This document shows positions 43,683 through 52,937 of a stretch of DNA of 64,000 nucleotides, one piece after another. This stretch comes from an uncultured Lachnospiraceae bacterium (GTDB taxonomy: Bacteria > Bacillota > Clostridia > Lachnospirales > Lachnospiraceae): positions 1 to 64,000 of the forward strand of contig CAJUFQ010000006.1 of the NCBI GenBank assembly GCA_910585625.1, read 5' to 3'. Numbering within the stretch: position 1 is the stretch's first letter; every line of letters begins with the position of its first letter. A program made the position numbers and the translations under genes. The notes below the pieces were generated by a model. The model searched no databases. It was not told the DNA's origin and saw only the letters and a list, made by a program, of their open reading frames with translations.

Positions 43683-45815
43683 ATGGGAGAAGATTTCAAT
43701 ACAGACAGTATGCTGGATATGTTCCTGTATGAGAGTGAGCAGCTTTTAGAGACCCTTGACAGCACAGTGCTGGAGAAGAAGGATGAGGAATGTTTTGACG
43801 AGGAATCCATCAATGAGATTTTCCGCGTCATGCACACGATCAAAGGCTCGTCCGGTATCATGATGTATGAAAATATCACGAAAGTGTCCCATAAACTGGA
43901 AGATGTATTTTATTACCTGAGAGAATCTCATCCAGACAATGTTCCGCATCTGGAGCTGGTAGATCACGTGTTGGAGGTATCTGATTTCATCACGGGAGAG
44001 CTGGAGAAAATTAAGAGCGGCGAAACCCCGGATGGCGATGAAAGTAAGCTTGTGGAGGAAATTGATAAATTTCTGACTAAAGTGAAAAAAGGGATTTCCC
44101 AGAAAGGCGAGGAACTGCCCCCGGAAAACACTTATGTGGAGCCCAACCAGTTCTACATAGCACCCACAGGAAGTGAAAGCAGCAAATTTTATAAAGTATC
44201 TATTTATTGGCGTAATGATACGCAGATGTGTAACATCCGCGCTTATACGGCTGTATATGCCCTCAAGGAAGTCGCGGAGGATTTACAGTATATTCCCGAT
44301 GATATCATCAGCAACGAGGCAAGCAGCGATGTGATTTTGGAAGATGGATTCCATATGCTGATTCAGTGCCAGTGTTCCCGGGATGAGATTCTGGCAGCTA
44401 TCGGGGAAACGTCCGGCATGGAGAGAATAGAAGTCAACGACTGCACGAAGCAGGAGTTCGAGATGGGCTTCCATGAGCCGGAAGAACACCCGATTGTCAT
44501 TGAACTGGATGATAAGGAAAAGGCGCCGGAGCAGAAGAAAGAGAAGAAAGAACCGACGCCTGGCGATTATGTTATCAAGAATAAAGAGGCGGGCAAGAGC
44601 AAGAAGCTGGCAAAGAACCAGCCTAAGCAGCAGCCTAAGCAGACGTATATCAGTGTCAATGTGGATAAGCTTGACGCGCTGATGGATATGATAGGCGAGC
44701 TTGTCATTTCTGAAGCGACAGTGCTGCAGAACCCCGACCTTAAAGTGCCGGGCCTGGAACTTTCTAATTTCCAGAAATCAGCCAGCCAGCTTTCAAAGAT
44801 TACGACAGAGCTGCAGGATGTCATCATGTCCATGCGAATGATGCCGCTGACCAATACATTCCAGAAAATGAACCGTATCGTATTTGACGTTTCCAGGAAG
44901 CTGGGCAAGGATATTGAGCTTGAGGTAATCGGAGAAAACACAGAGGTGGATAAGAATATCATCGAGCATATCTCCGACCCGCTGATGCATTTGGTGCGTA
45001 ATTCCGTGGATCACGGAATCGAGTCGAAAGAAGAACGCCTTGCGGCAGGCAAGAATCCTAAGGGTAAGATTACCTTGGAAGCCAAGAATGAAGGCGGAAA
45101 AGTATATATCATCGTGCGTGATGACGGTAAGGGCCTGAATAAGCAGGCGTTATATGATAAGGCGAAGAACAACGGCCTGATTGGCAACCGCGCCATGTCA
45201 GAGTTTACTGAGAAGGAAATTTACCAGTTTATCACATTTGCCGGATTCTCCACGAAAGAACAGGTTACCGAATATTCCGGCCGTGGCGTGGGCATGGACG
45301 TCGTTGTCAAGAACATCCAGGCCGTGGGCGGAAATCTGGAAATTGACAGTGTAGAAGGCGGCGGAAGCGAGATGACCATGAAAATCCCGCTGACATTGGC
45401 CATCATCAATGGCATTGTCATGCAGGTCGGGGATTCCACATTTGTCGTTGAGACCAACGACATCAAGGAATTCGTCAGGGTCACCAAGGATATGCTGGTC
45501 AAAGAGCCGGATGGGGAAGAGTACATCATGCTCCGCGACGAATGTTATCCCTTTATCCGCCTGAACCGCCGGTACCATCTGAACGATTCCAAAGCGGAAA
45601 TCGAAGACGGAATCGTCGTGGTATTAGAGCATGAGAATAAAAATGTCTGTGTATTCATCGACCAGCTGATTGCAGAGCAGGAAATAGTGGTAAAACCGAT
45701 TCCTTCCTACATCAAGAAGGTTCAGGGATTATCCGGTTGTACGCAGCTTGGGGACGGAAGCATTGCATTGATTCTGGATATTGCAGGCTTGATTGCCGGA
45801 GAGGAGAAAAAGTAG
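43683..45815 (+). CDS. cheA: chemotaxis histidine kinase CheA
   Basis: A 710-residue kinase: P1 Hpt domain with His51 (VMHTIKGSSGIM), a P2-like region (about 160-270), a Lys-rich linker, P3 dimerisation helices (KLDALMDMIGELVISE), P4 ATPase (HLVRNSVDHGIE, DDGKGLN, GRGVGMDVV) and P5 CheW-like domain. Complete length. It follows cheY by 36 nt with AAAGGAGG. Confidence 0.96.
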   Translation: MGEDFNTDSMLDMFLYESEQLLETLDSTVLEKKDEECFDEESINEIFRVMHTIKGSSGIMMYENITKVSHKLEDVFYYLRESHPDNVPHLELVDHVLEVSDFITGELEKIKSGETPDGDESKLVEEIDKFLTKVKKGISQKGEELPPENTYVEPNQFYIAPTGSESSKFYKVSIYWRNDTQMCNIRAYTAVYALKEVAEDLQYIPDDIISNEASSDVILEDGFHMLIQCQCSRDEILAAIGETSGMERIEVNDCTKQEFEMGFHEPEEHPIVIELDDKEKAPEQKKEKKEPTPGDYVIKNKEAGKSKKLAKNQPKQQPKQTYISVNVDKLDALMDMIGELVISEATVLQNPDLKVPGLELSNFQKSASQLSKITTELQDVIMSMRMMPLTNTFQKMNRIVFDVSRKLGKDIELEVIGENTEVDKNIIEHISDPLMHLVRNSVDHGIESKEERLAAGKNPKGKITLEAKNEGGKVYIIVRDDGKGLNKQALYDKAKNNGLIGNRAMSEFTEKEIYQFITFAGFSTKEQVTEYSGRGVGMDVVVKNIQAVGGNLEIDSVEGGGSEMTMKIPLTLAIINGIVMQVGDSTFVVETNDIKEFVRVTKDMLVKEPDGEEYIMLRDECYPFIRLNRRYHLNDSKAEIEDGIVVVLEHENKNVCVFIDQLIAEQEIVVKPIPSYIKKVQGLSGCTQLGDGSIALILDIAGLIAGEEKK

Positions 45816-45818
45816 GAT

Positions 45819-46349
45819 ATGTCAGAAGAATTGGATTTGATGGATGATTTGGATGGCATGGAAGATACCCAGAAGGGCATGTTCATGACATTTCAGATTA
45901 CAGATGAATGTTACGGTATTGCGATTACATACGTGCAGGAAATTGTGGGAATTCAGTCCATAACGGCAGTTCCGGAGACAGAAGACTATATCAGGGGACT
46001 GATTAATATCCGCGGAAAGATTATTCCGGTCATCGACGTTAGGGTTAGGCTCAAACAAGATCCCCGCGCTTATACGGATCGGACTTGTATTATCGTAATC
46101 GGCGTCAAGTCTACGGTCGTAGGGCTGATTGTAGATGAGATTGCAGGCGTTATTACCGTTAACGAGAAAGAGATTATTCTTCCGCCTTCTTTGTCGCAGT
46201 CCAATGCTGGGAGCAGCAAGTATGTCTTTGGGCTTGCGCGGGTGGATAATGAGGTGAAGCTGTTGCTCGACCCGGAGAAACTGATTCGGGATGAGGATGT
46301 GGAGGCGTTTGAAGAGTCTGCCCCCGTCGGCGAAATTGCAGAGGCATAA
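45819..46349 (+). CDS. cheW: coupling protein CheW
   Basis: A 176-residue CheW domain (FQITDECYGIAITYVQEIVG, IRGLINIRGKIIPVIDVR, VVGLIVDEIAGV) that links CheA to chemoreceptors. Acidic extensions flank both ends, a little longer than typical. It begins 3 nt after cheA. Confidence 0.94.
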   Translation: MSEELDLMDDLDGMEDTQKGMFMTFQITDECYGIAITYVQEIVGIQSITAVPETEDYIRGLINIRGKIIPVIDVRVRLKQDPRAYTDRTCIIVIGVKSTVVGLIVDEIAGVITVNEKEIILPPSLSQSNAGSSKYVFGLARVDNEVKLLLDPEKLIRDEDVEAFEESAPVGEIAEA

Positions 46350-46370
46350 AGGTAAAGGAGAAGAGAGAAA

Positions 46371-47717
46371 ATGAAAAATATGAAATTAAAGACACGGTTG
46401 ATTGGCTGTTTTGCAATAGTAATATTTCTGACGGGCCTGGTTGCTTTTGCCGGGATAAATACATTGACGGCTGTCCGCAAGAATAATGTTTCTGAATCTT
46501 ATGTGCAGACAGCAGAATTCTTCATGTGCGGCCTGGTATTCATTGCTATAGTCCTTACGTTGATTATGGCTGCATCAATCCTCAAGCATATACAGAGAAA
46601 CTTAAAGATGCTGAGCGTTGCTGCCATGGAGATAGCGGAAGGTAAGGTAGACGTTCAGTTAGAAAAGTACCGTGATGATGAGTTTGGCGAATTGGTAGAT
46701 GATTTCCAGAAGATTGTAGATACAATAAAGTACCAGGCGGAAGTCGCAGGCCAGATTACAGTCGGTAACCTTGATCTTGATGTGAAGGTCAAAGGAGACC
46801 AGGACGTTTTGGGCAACGCCTTTGACAGTATCATAAGAGAGAACAACCAGATGCTTTCCGGAATCCGTGATTCTTCCATTCAGCTCTCTATGGGAGCAGA
46901 ACAGGTGTCAGACGCCAGCCAGGCGCTTGCGCAAGGTTCCACGCAGCAGGCAAGCGCAATCGAGGAGGTAACCGCTTCCATTACAGAGATTGCAGAGCGT
47001 ACCAAGCGTAATGCGGAAGAGGCAAATCAAGCTAATGAGTCTGTACATTCCATGAAGAATGAGGCTATGGAGAGCGATGGACACATGAAAGAAATGATTG
47101 GCGCCATGACGGAGATTAACGAATCTTCTGAGAATATTTCGAAGATTATCAAAGTAATTGACGACATTGCGTTCCAGACTAATATCCTGGCCCTCAATGC
47201 AGCAGTAGAAGCGGCAAGAGCAGGCGTCCATGGAAAAGGATTTGCTGTTGTTGCCGAAGAAGTTCGTAACCTTGCAGGGAAAAGCGCTTCCGCTGCCAGC
47301 GAGACTGCTGAGATGATTGAAGACTCCATCAAGAGAGTGGAGCATGGATCTAAGCTTGCAGAGGGGACAGCTGCTTCCCTGAGTGAGATTATCGGGGAAG
47401 TAGACAATATCGTCTCCCTGATTAACAGCATTGCGGTGGCATCCAATGACCAGGCGACGGCAGTCAGCCAGATCGATCAGGCAATCGGCCAGGTATCCCA
47501 GGTAGTGCAGACCAACTCTGCGACCAGCGAAGAATGTGCGGCGGCCAGCGAGCAGCTGTCGAACCAGGCAATGTCCCTGCGTACAATGATTGGGCAGTAT
47601 AAGCTCAAAGGAGGGAACAATTCTGGTCCGGCTACAGTTCAGAGCATGGCAATGAGCGATAAGGCAGAAGAGAATGAGCGAATCATCTCCCTGGATGGTG
47701 AGTTTGGAAAATACTAA
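46371..47717 (+). CDS. methyl-accepting chemotaxis protein with almost no extracellular domain
   Basis: 448 residues: transmembrane helix about 10-30, an external loop of under 20 residues, a second helix about 48-70, then HAMP (AEGKVDVQLEKYRDDEFGEL) and a second HAMP-like segment (TVGNLDLDVKVKGDQDVLG). The signalling hairpin has the highly conserved tip IDDIAFQTNILALNAAVEAARAG. There is no periplasmic-type sensor domain, unlike the Cache receptor at 61.7 kb. It may sense through the membrane or HAMP pair or with a partner. It is the last gene of the che operon; a hairpin terminator follows. Confidence 0.92.
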   Translation: MKNMKLKTRLIGCFAIVIFLTGLVAFAGINTLTAVRKNNVSESYVQTAEFFMCGLVFIAIVLTLIMAASILKHIQRNLKMLSVAAMEIAEGKVDVQLEKYRDDEFGELVDDFQKIVDTIKYQAEVAGQITVGNLDLDVKVKGDQDVLGNAFDSIIRENNQMLSGIRDSSIQLSMGAEQVSDASQALAQGSTQQASAIEEVTASITEIAERTKRNAEEANQANESVHSMKNEAMESDGHMKEMIGAMTEINESSENISKIIKVIDDIAFQTNILALNAAVEAARAGVHGKGFAVVAEEVRNLAGKSASAASETAEMIEDSIKRVEHGSKLAEGTAASLSEIIGEVDNIVSLINSIAVASNDQATAVSQIDQAIGQVSQVVQTNSATSEECAAASEQLSNQAMSLRTMIGQYKLKGGNNSGPATVQSMAMSDKAEENERIISLDGEFGKY

Positions 47718-47730
47718 GCATTAAGCACGG

Positions 47731-47775
47731 AGGAGTGTTTTGTGGCGTATCGTCGCGAAATACTCCTTTTTCCCT
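47731..47775 (+). terminator. terminator of the che operon
   Basis: An interrupted stem, aggagtg (47731-47737) with tactcct (47761-47767) and inner gcg/cgc pairs, is followed by a T-run. Confidence 0.75.
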
Positions 47776-47846
47776 TAGTGGATTATTGAGCCGTGTTCCA
47801 TGGGCGGATGTGCCGCCTCTGGAAAGCGCTGACATAAGGAGACATT

Positions 47847-49178
47847 ATGATACAGAGACTGAGCAGGGTGCAGACTATAGCCCTGGGTTTTTTATTGATT
47901 ATTGCAGCGGGGACAGTGCTTCTGATGCTTCCCATAGCCTCTAAAGATGGTGGGAGCGCAGGGTTCCTCAATGCATTTTTTACGGCGACCAGCAGCACCT
48001 GCGTGACCGGACTGGTGGTGGTGGACACCTATACAGGCTGGAGCCTGTTTGGGCAGGCGGTGATTTTGCTGCTCATTCAGATTGGGGGGTTGGGATTCAT
48101 TACAATCGGCGTGTGCTTTTCCATCTTCCTCAAGCGGCGTATTGGCTTGAAGGAGCGCAACCTTATCCAGGAGAGCATGAATACGCTGCAGATTGGCGGC
48201 GCGGTACGTCTGGTTATAAAGATTGTGCGCTATACGCTTGTTTTTGAAGGCGTCGGGGCGTTGCTTCTGATGATTCGCTTCATTCCACAGTTTGGCATCG
48301 CAGAAGGAATTTGGTATGGCGTTTTCCATTCCGTGTCTGCGTTCTGTAACGCAGGGTTCGATCTGATGGGGAAAATTGAGCCGTACAGTTCCCTGATGTT
48401 ATACTATGACGATGTGCTGGTAAACCTTGTGATTATGGCTTTGATTATCATTGGCGGCATAGGGTTCATCGTATGGGATGACATTTCCAGATTCAAGTGG
48501 CATGTGAAGCGGTATATGCTGCATACGAAAATCGTGCTGCTCATGACGGTTGTGCTGATTGTCGGGGGCAGTCTCTGTTTCTGCTTGTTTGAATATGAGA
48601 ATCTGGCAATGTATGATGCGAAAGGGCAGATTTTGGCCTCTGTGTTCGGAGCGGTGACGCCGAGGACGGCAGGATTTAACACCATTGATACGGCAGCGTA
48701 TTCAGAAGCAGGGAGGATGCTGACGGTTGCCCTTATGTTTATCGGCGGCAGTCCCGGTTCCACCGCCGGAGGAATTAAGACTACGACCATGATGGTAATC
48801 CTCTTATATGTCTGGTCAACATTGCGTAACCAGAGCGGCCTGAATATCTTCGGCAGGAGGATGGATGAGGACTGCATTAAGAAAGCGGCAACGGTATTTT
48901 TTATCAATCTGTTACTTGCCGTAAGCTGCAGCCTGGCCATGGCGGGCCTGGAGAAATCTTTGCCGTTGTCGGATATTATGATGGAGGTGTTTTCTGCAAT
49001 CGGAACCGTGGGCATATCCACTGGCATTACGAGGGAAGTCTGCGTTGCCTCAAAATATATGCTGATATTCCTCATGTACTGCGGAAGGATTGGGAGCATG
49101 TCCTTTGCGCTGTCATTCACGGAGAAACGACATAATGCTTCCGTGAAATTACCTATAGAGCGAATCACGATTGGTTAG
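47847..49178 (+). CDS. trkH: Trk/Ktr-type potassium uptake membrane subunit
   Basis: A 443-residue K+ channel-like transporter with four M1-P-M2 repeats. The selectivity filters are visible as STCVTGLVV, AFCNAGFDL, RTAGFNTID and GTVGISTGI. Length near 450 suits the KtrB/TrkH type of Firmicutes. AAGGAG precedes the ATG. The regulatory subunit gene follows after 11 nt. I see no c-di-AMP riboswitch upstream. Confidence 0.94.
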   Translation: MIQRLSRVQTIALGFLLIIAAGTVLLMLPIASKDGGSAGFLNAFFTATSSTCVTGLVVVDTYTGWSLFGQAVILLLIQIGGLGFITIGVCFSIFLKRRIGLKERNLIQESMNTLQIGGAVRLVIKIVRYTLVFEGVGALLLMIRFIPQFGIAEGIWYGVFHSVSAFCNAGFDLMGKIEPYSSLMLYYDDVLVNLVIMALIIIGGIGFIVWDDISRFKWHVKRYMLHTKIVLLMTVVLIVGGSLCFCLFEYENLAMYDAKGQILASVFGAVTPRTAGFNTIDTAAYSEAGRMLTVALMFIGGSPGSTAGGIKTTTMMVILLYVWSTLRNQSGLNIFGRRMDEDCIKKAATVFFINLLLAVSCSLAMAGLEKSLPLSDIMMEVFSAIGTVGISTGITREVCVASKYMLIFLMYCGRIGSMSFALSFTEKRHNASVKLPIERITIG

Positions 49179-49189
49179 GAGATTAGATT

Positions 49190-49837
49190 ATGAAATCAAT
49201 ATTAGTTATCGGAATCGGAAGGTTTGGAAAGCATTTATGCATGGATTTGGTGAAGAATGGAAATGATGTTATGGCAGTGGACGAGCGGGAAGAGAATTTG
49301 GAAGATATCCTTTCGCTTGTCACGAGCGCGAAAATTGCGGATTGTACCCGGGAGGAAGTGCTGAAAAGCTTTGGCGTGGCTAATTTCGATATCTGCTTTG
49401 TTTGTATTGGCACAAATTTCCAAAGCAGTCTGGAAATTACCAGCCAGCTAAAAGAACTGGGGGCGCCCTATGTCATCAGCAAGGCAACCAGGGATATCCA
49501 GGCTAAGTTCCTGTTGAGGAACGGTGCGGATGAAGTGGTCTATCCGGATCGCGACATCGCCAAAAGGATGTCCATGAAGGTCAGCGCTAATCACGTGTAT
49601 GATTATATGGAAATGGGAGATTATTCCATTTATGAAATTCAGCCATTAGAACAATGGGTGGGGAAATCTATCAAAGAGACGGATTTCCGGGCTAAGTACA
49701 ATGCCAACATCCTGGGGATTAAGAGAGAGGGGAAAAGCACCTTGATGCCAAGCGCAGATTATGTATTCAATGCGGACGAGCATCTGATGGTCATCGGAAA
49801 GAAGATTGACATTGAGAAACTCGTGCGGCGACTGTAA
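49190..49837 (+). CDS. trkA: Trk/Ktr potassium uptake regulatory subunit (RCK)
   Basis: A 215-residue cytosolic protein with an RCK_N Rossmann domain (VIGIGRFGKHL; acidic end AVDEREENL) and an RCK_C domain (QPLEQWVGKSIKETDFR). The single RCK unit is KtrA-like, binding NAD(H)/ATP to gate TrkH; RCK_C domains of this class can bind c-di-AMP (family knowledge). Confidence 0.93.
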   Translation: MKSILVIGIGRFGKHLCMDLVKNGNDVMAVDEREENLEDILSLVTSAKIADCTREEVLKSFGVANFDICFVCIGTNFQSSLEITSQLKELGAPYVISKATRDIQAKFLLRNGADEVVYPDRDIAKRMSMKVSANHVYDYMEMGDYSIYEIQPLEQWVGKSIKETDFRAKYNANILGIKREGKSTLMPSADYVFNADEHLMVIGKKIDIEKLVRRL

Positions 49838-49886
49838 GGCAGCAGGAAGACCGAAAGAAAAGCTTTGGAAGAAAAGAGGAAATCGA

Positions 49887-50537
49887 ATGCCACAGGGAGA
49901 CCCCAGACCGGGAGAAAAATATTTACATTTTAAGAATAAATTATACCAGGTGATAGCCGTTGCCCATCATGCAGAGACGGGTGAGAAAATGGTGGTATAT
50001 CAGGCTCTGTATGGGACGTTCCAGTCTTATGTACGTCCGTTGTCCATGTTTGTAAGTCTGGTGGACAAGCAAAAATACCCTACCGCGCAGCAAAAGTACC
50101 GTTTCCAGTGGGTGGAGTTTAAGAAGGCAGGGACGGAGCTGCCTAAGCCCAAAGGTGCGGAAAAACTGCCGCAGGAGCCAGAGGCACCCGTGGAACAGGC
50201 GGCAGAAAAGGAACCGTCCAAGGAACCGGTGATGGAAAAACTGCCGCAGGAGCCAGGGCCATCCAAGGAAAATACGGCACAAGAATTACTGTCTGACAGA
50301 AAGGCGGCGGAAAGCACGCCTGAAGAAAAAATGATGGCGTTTTTTGATGCGGACACCATAGAGGAGAAATACAAGATTTTACTTGGGATGCGCGACGACA
50401 TTACGGACCGCATGATTAACAACATGGCGGTGGTAATGGACGTCGTAGTCGAGGAAGGTCCGTTGGATTTGCGCTATGAAGAGCTGAAAGCATGCCTGCG
50501 CACCATGCAGCGTTATGAGTGCAGCAGATTGCGCTAA
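49887..50537 (+). CDS. DUF1653 protein with Pro/Glu-rich linker and helical C-terminus
   Basis: A 216-residue cytosolic protein. Residues 1-75 are a DUF1653 domain (PGEKYLHFKNKLYQVIAVAHHAETGEKMVVYQ, YGTFQSYVRPLSMF), a small beta-barrel of unknown function. Residues 80-140 hold two copies of EKLPQEP in an acidic linker. The last 70 residues are helical (MAFFDADTIEEKYKILLGM). ATG 49887 with AGAGGAAA; the longer open frame is rejected because it overlaps the trkA end. Function unknown. Confidence 0.82.
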   Translation: MPQGDPRPGEKYLHFKNKLYQVIAVAHHAETGEKMVVYQALYGTFQSYVRPLSMFVSLVDKQKYPTAQQKYRFQWVEFKKAGTELPKPKGAEKLPQEPEAPVEQAAEKEPSKEPVMEKLPQEPGPSKENTAQELLSDRKAAESTPEEKMMAFFDADTIEEKYKILLGMRDDITDRMINNMAVVMDVVVEEGPLDLRYEELKACLRTMQRYECSRLR

Positions 50538-50545
50538 GTTTGGAG

Positions 50546-50571
50546 AAAAGGAGGTTGCCCCTCCTTTTTTT
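50546..50571 (+). terminator. terminator after the DUF1653 gene
   Basis: Perfect 9-bp stem (50546-50554 with 50560-50568), 5-nt loop and a run of T. Confidence 0.9.
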
Positions 50572-50671
50572 CTGTGTTAGAATGGAATCATAGAAGAACC
50601 ATCTGTTTTGCCGTGCAAACAGGGCAGAATTAGGAAGAATTATCATAACAATTCAGAAAGGATTTTTTGGT

Positions 50672-51949
50672 ATGTTACTACTTATTCAGAATGGAACGGT
50701 AATCAATCCGGCAGATCAGACAGAACTAGCGGCAGATGTACTTGTAGAGGACGGAATCATCAAGAAAATCGCTCCACAGCAGAAGGTAAAAGCAGACCGG
50801 ATGGTGGATGCGTCAGGCTGCTATGTCATGCCGGGGTTTGTGGACATGCATGTGCATCTGCGCGATCCGGGCCAGGAGCATAAGGAGACCGTGGAGACTG
50901 GCGCCAGGGCAGCGGCGCATGGCGGGTTTACCACGATTGTTGCCATGCCGAACACGAAACCGGTGGTGGACAATGCCGATGTGGTGAATTATGTCCATAA
51001 TAAGGCAAGGGATATGCGCCTGGTCAATATCCTGCAGACAGGAGCTGTCACCAGAGGGCAGCGGGGAGAGGAGCTGTCAGACATTGAAGCGATGGTGGAG
51101 GCTGGCATCCCTGCGCTCAGCGAGGACGGAAGGACGGTCATGAACGCCCAGCTATACCGGGAAGCGATGACGCTTGCGGTCAAATATGACATTCCGATGC
51201 TTGCACATTGCGAGGATTCCAATATGGTGGGTTTTGGCGTGGTAAATGCAGACAAGGCCATGAAGAAGCTGGGGTTTGTGGGGATTTCCAATGCCGTGGA
51301 GGATGTGATAGTAGCGCGTGACATCATGCTTGCGAAAGACACCGGCGCGGCTTTGCATTTGTGCCACTGCTCCACGAAAGACAGCGTGCGGATGGTAGAG
51401 TTGGCAAAAGAAGCGGGCATCCGCGTAACGGCAGAAGTCTGCCCGCATCATTTTTCCCTTACCAGCGCAGATATCCCGGGGGATGACGCCAACTACAAGA
51501 TGAACCCGCCTCTGAGGACTAAGGAGGACAGGGATGCCCTGCGCGAGGGTCTGAAAAATGGCATCATTGATGTGATTGCCACCGACCATGCGCCCCATAC
51601 GCCGATAGAGAAGGGCGTGGGCATCAAAAAAGCGCCGTTTGGCATTGTGGGGCTGGAGACGGCAGCTTCCATTACTATGACGGAGCTGGTGGACAAGGGT
51701 TACCTTACCATAATGCAGATGGCGGAGAAGATGAGCTACAATCCGGCAAAGCTCTTGGGACTGGACAAAGGCTGCGTGGAAGAGGGAAAAGCCGCGGATT
51801 TGGTTGTGTTCCATCCTCAGAAGCAGTATGAGATCGATCCCGGTGAATTCCAATCAAAAGGACGTAACACGCCATTTGCAGGGAAGAAGGTAAAGGGTAT
51901 GGTCATGGCGACGATTGTGGACGGCAGAGTGATATATGAGAGGACATAG
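50672..51949 (+). CDS. pyrC: dihydroorotase
   Basis: A 425-residue type I zinc amidohydrolase for step three of pyrimidine synthesis. The metal site is visible as DMHVHLRDPG and the downstream His residues in LAHCEDSN and LHLCHCSTKD, with the catalytic Asp in ATDHAPH. AGAAAGGAT precedes the ATG at 50672. pyrF begins 2 nt after its stop, opening the pyr cluster. No PyrR-type attenuator is evident in the short leader. Confidence 0.95.
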   Translation: MLLLIQNGTVINPADQTELAADVLVEDGIIKKIAPQQKVKADRMVDASGCYVMPGFVDMHVHLRDPGQEHKETVETGARAAAHGGFTTIVAMPNTKPVVDNADVVNYVHNKARDMRLVNILQTGAVTRGQRGEELSDIEAMVEAGIPALSEDGRTVMNAQLYREAMTLAVKYDIPMLAHCEDSNMVGFGVVNADKAMKKLGFVGISNAVEDVIVARDIMLAKDTGAALHLCHCSTKDSVRMVELAKEAGIRVTAEVCPHHFSLTSADIPGDDANYKMNPPLRTKEDRDALREGLKNGIIDVIATDHAPHTPIEKGVGIKKAPFGIVGLETAASITMTELVDKGYLTIMQMAEKMSYNPAKLLGLDKGCVEEGKAADLVVFHPQKQYEIDPGEFQSKGRNTPFAGKKVKGMVMATIVDGRVIYERT

Positions 51950-51951
51950 AG

Positions 51952-52881
51952 ATGATAGACAGACTGATAGAGAAGATTGAACAGACCCATGCACCCATCG
52001 TCGTGGGCCTGGATCCCATGATGGGTTATATTCCGGAACATATTCAGAAAAAAGCGTTTGAGGAACACGGTGAGACTTTGGAGGGCGCGGCAGAGGCCAT
52101 CTGGCAGTTCAACAAGGAAATTGTGGATCATACGCATGATTTAATCCCGGCGGTGAAGCCTCAGGTTGCAATGTATGAGCAGTTTGGGATTCCCGGCCTG
52201 CAGGCATTCAAGAAGACGGTGGATTACTGCCATGAGAAGGGCCTGGTGGTTATCGGCGATATCAAGCGTGGGGACATTGGCTCAACTTCCGCTGCTTACG
52301 CGGCAGGGCATATCGGAAAGGTGCAAGTGGGGAGCAAGACATATGCGCCTTTTGAGGAAGACTTTGTGACAGTTAACCCCTATCTGGGGACAGACGGCGT
52401 AAAACCTTTCGTGGATGTGTGCAGAGAGCAGAAGAAAGGGGTGTTCGTACTGGTTAAGACTTCCAATCCTTCCAGCGGTGAGTTTCAGGACAGGCTGGTT
52501 GATGGCAGGCCCTTATACGAGCTGGTAGGCGAGAAAGTGGCAGAGTGGGGCAAGGACTGCATGGGCAAGGATTACAGTTATATCGGAGCTGTGGTGGGCG
52601 CGACCTACCCAGAGATGGGAAAAGTCTTGCGGCAAATCATGCCCAAGAGCTTTATCCTGGTGCCGGGGTATGGCGCGCAGGGAGGCAAAGGAGAGGATTT
52701 GGTGCATTTCTTCCATGAGGATGGCTTGGGCGCGATTGTAAATTCTTCAAGAGGGATTATTGCTGCTTATAAGCAAGAGCAATATGCGAAGTTTGGGGAG
52801 GAACATTTTGCGGAGGCATCCAGGGCAGCCGTAGAGGCCATGGCCAAAGATATTGGCGATGCCCTGGCAAAGCGAGGATAA
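51952..52881 (+). CDS. pyrF: orotidine 5'-phosphate decarboxylase (long type)
   Basis: A 309-residue decarboxylase of the longer subfamily 2, making UMP. Signature near residues 100-115: VIGDIKRGDIGSTSAAYA, with the catalytic Lys/Asp network. A phosphate-binding loop VPGYGAQGG is near 240. Two-nucleotide gap from pyrC. Confidence 0.94.
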   Translation: MIDRLIEKIEQTHAPIVVGLDPMMGYIPEHIQKKAFEEHGETLEGAAEAIWQFNKEIVDHTHDLIPAVKPQVAMYEQFGIPGLQAFKKTVDYCHEKGLVVIGDIKRGDIGSTSAAYAAGHIGKVQVGSKTYAPFEEDFVTVNPYLGTDGVKPFVDVCREQKKGVFVLVKTSNPSSGEFQDRLVDGRPLYELVGEKVAEWGKDCMGKDYSYIGAVVGATYPEMGKVLRQIMPKSFILVPGYGAQGGKGEDLVHFFHEDGLGAIVNSSRGIIAAYKQEQYAKFGEEHFAEASRAAVEAMAKDIGDALAKRG

Positions 52882-52937
52882 TAGGATTGGGAAGGAAATA
52901 AGAAGGGAGAGCAATTCAATAGGATTAGGAGAAGAGC

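Noticed and set aside
47776..47846. c-di-AMP riboswitch upstream of trkH
   Set aside because: The 71-nt leader is too short and I cannot place the conserved ydaO/kimA-type elements.
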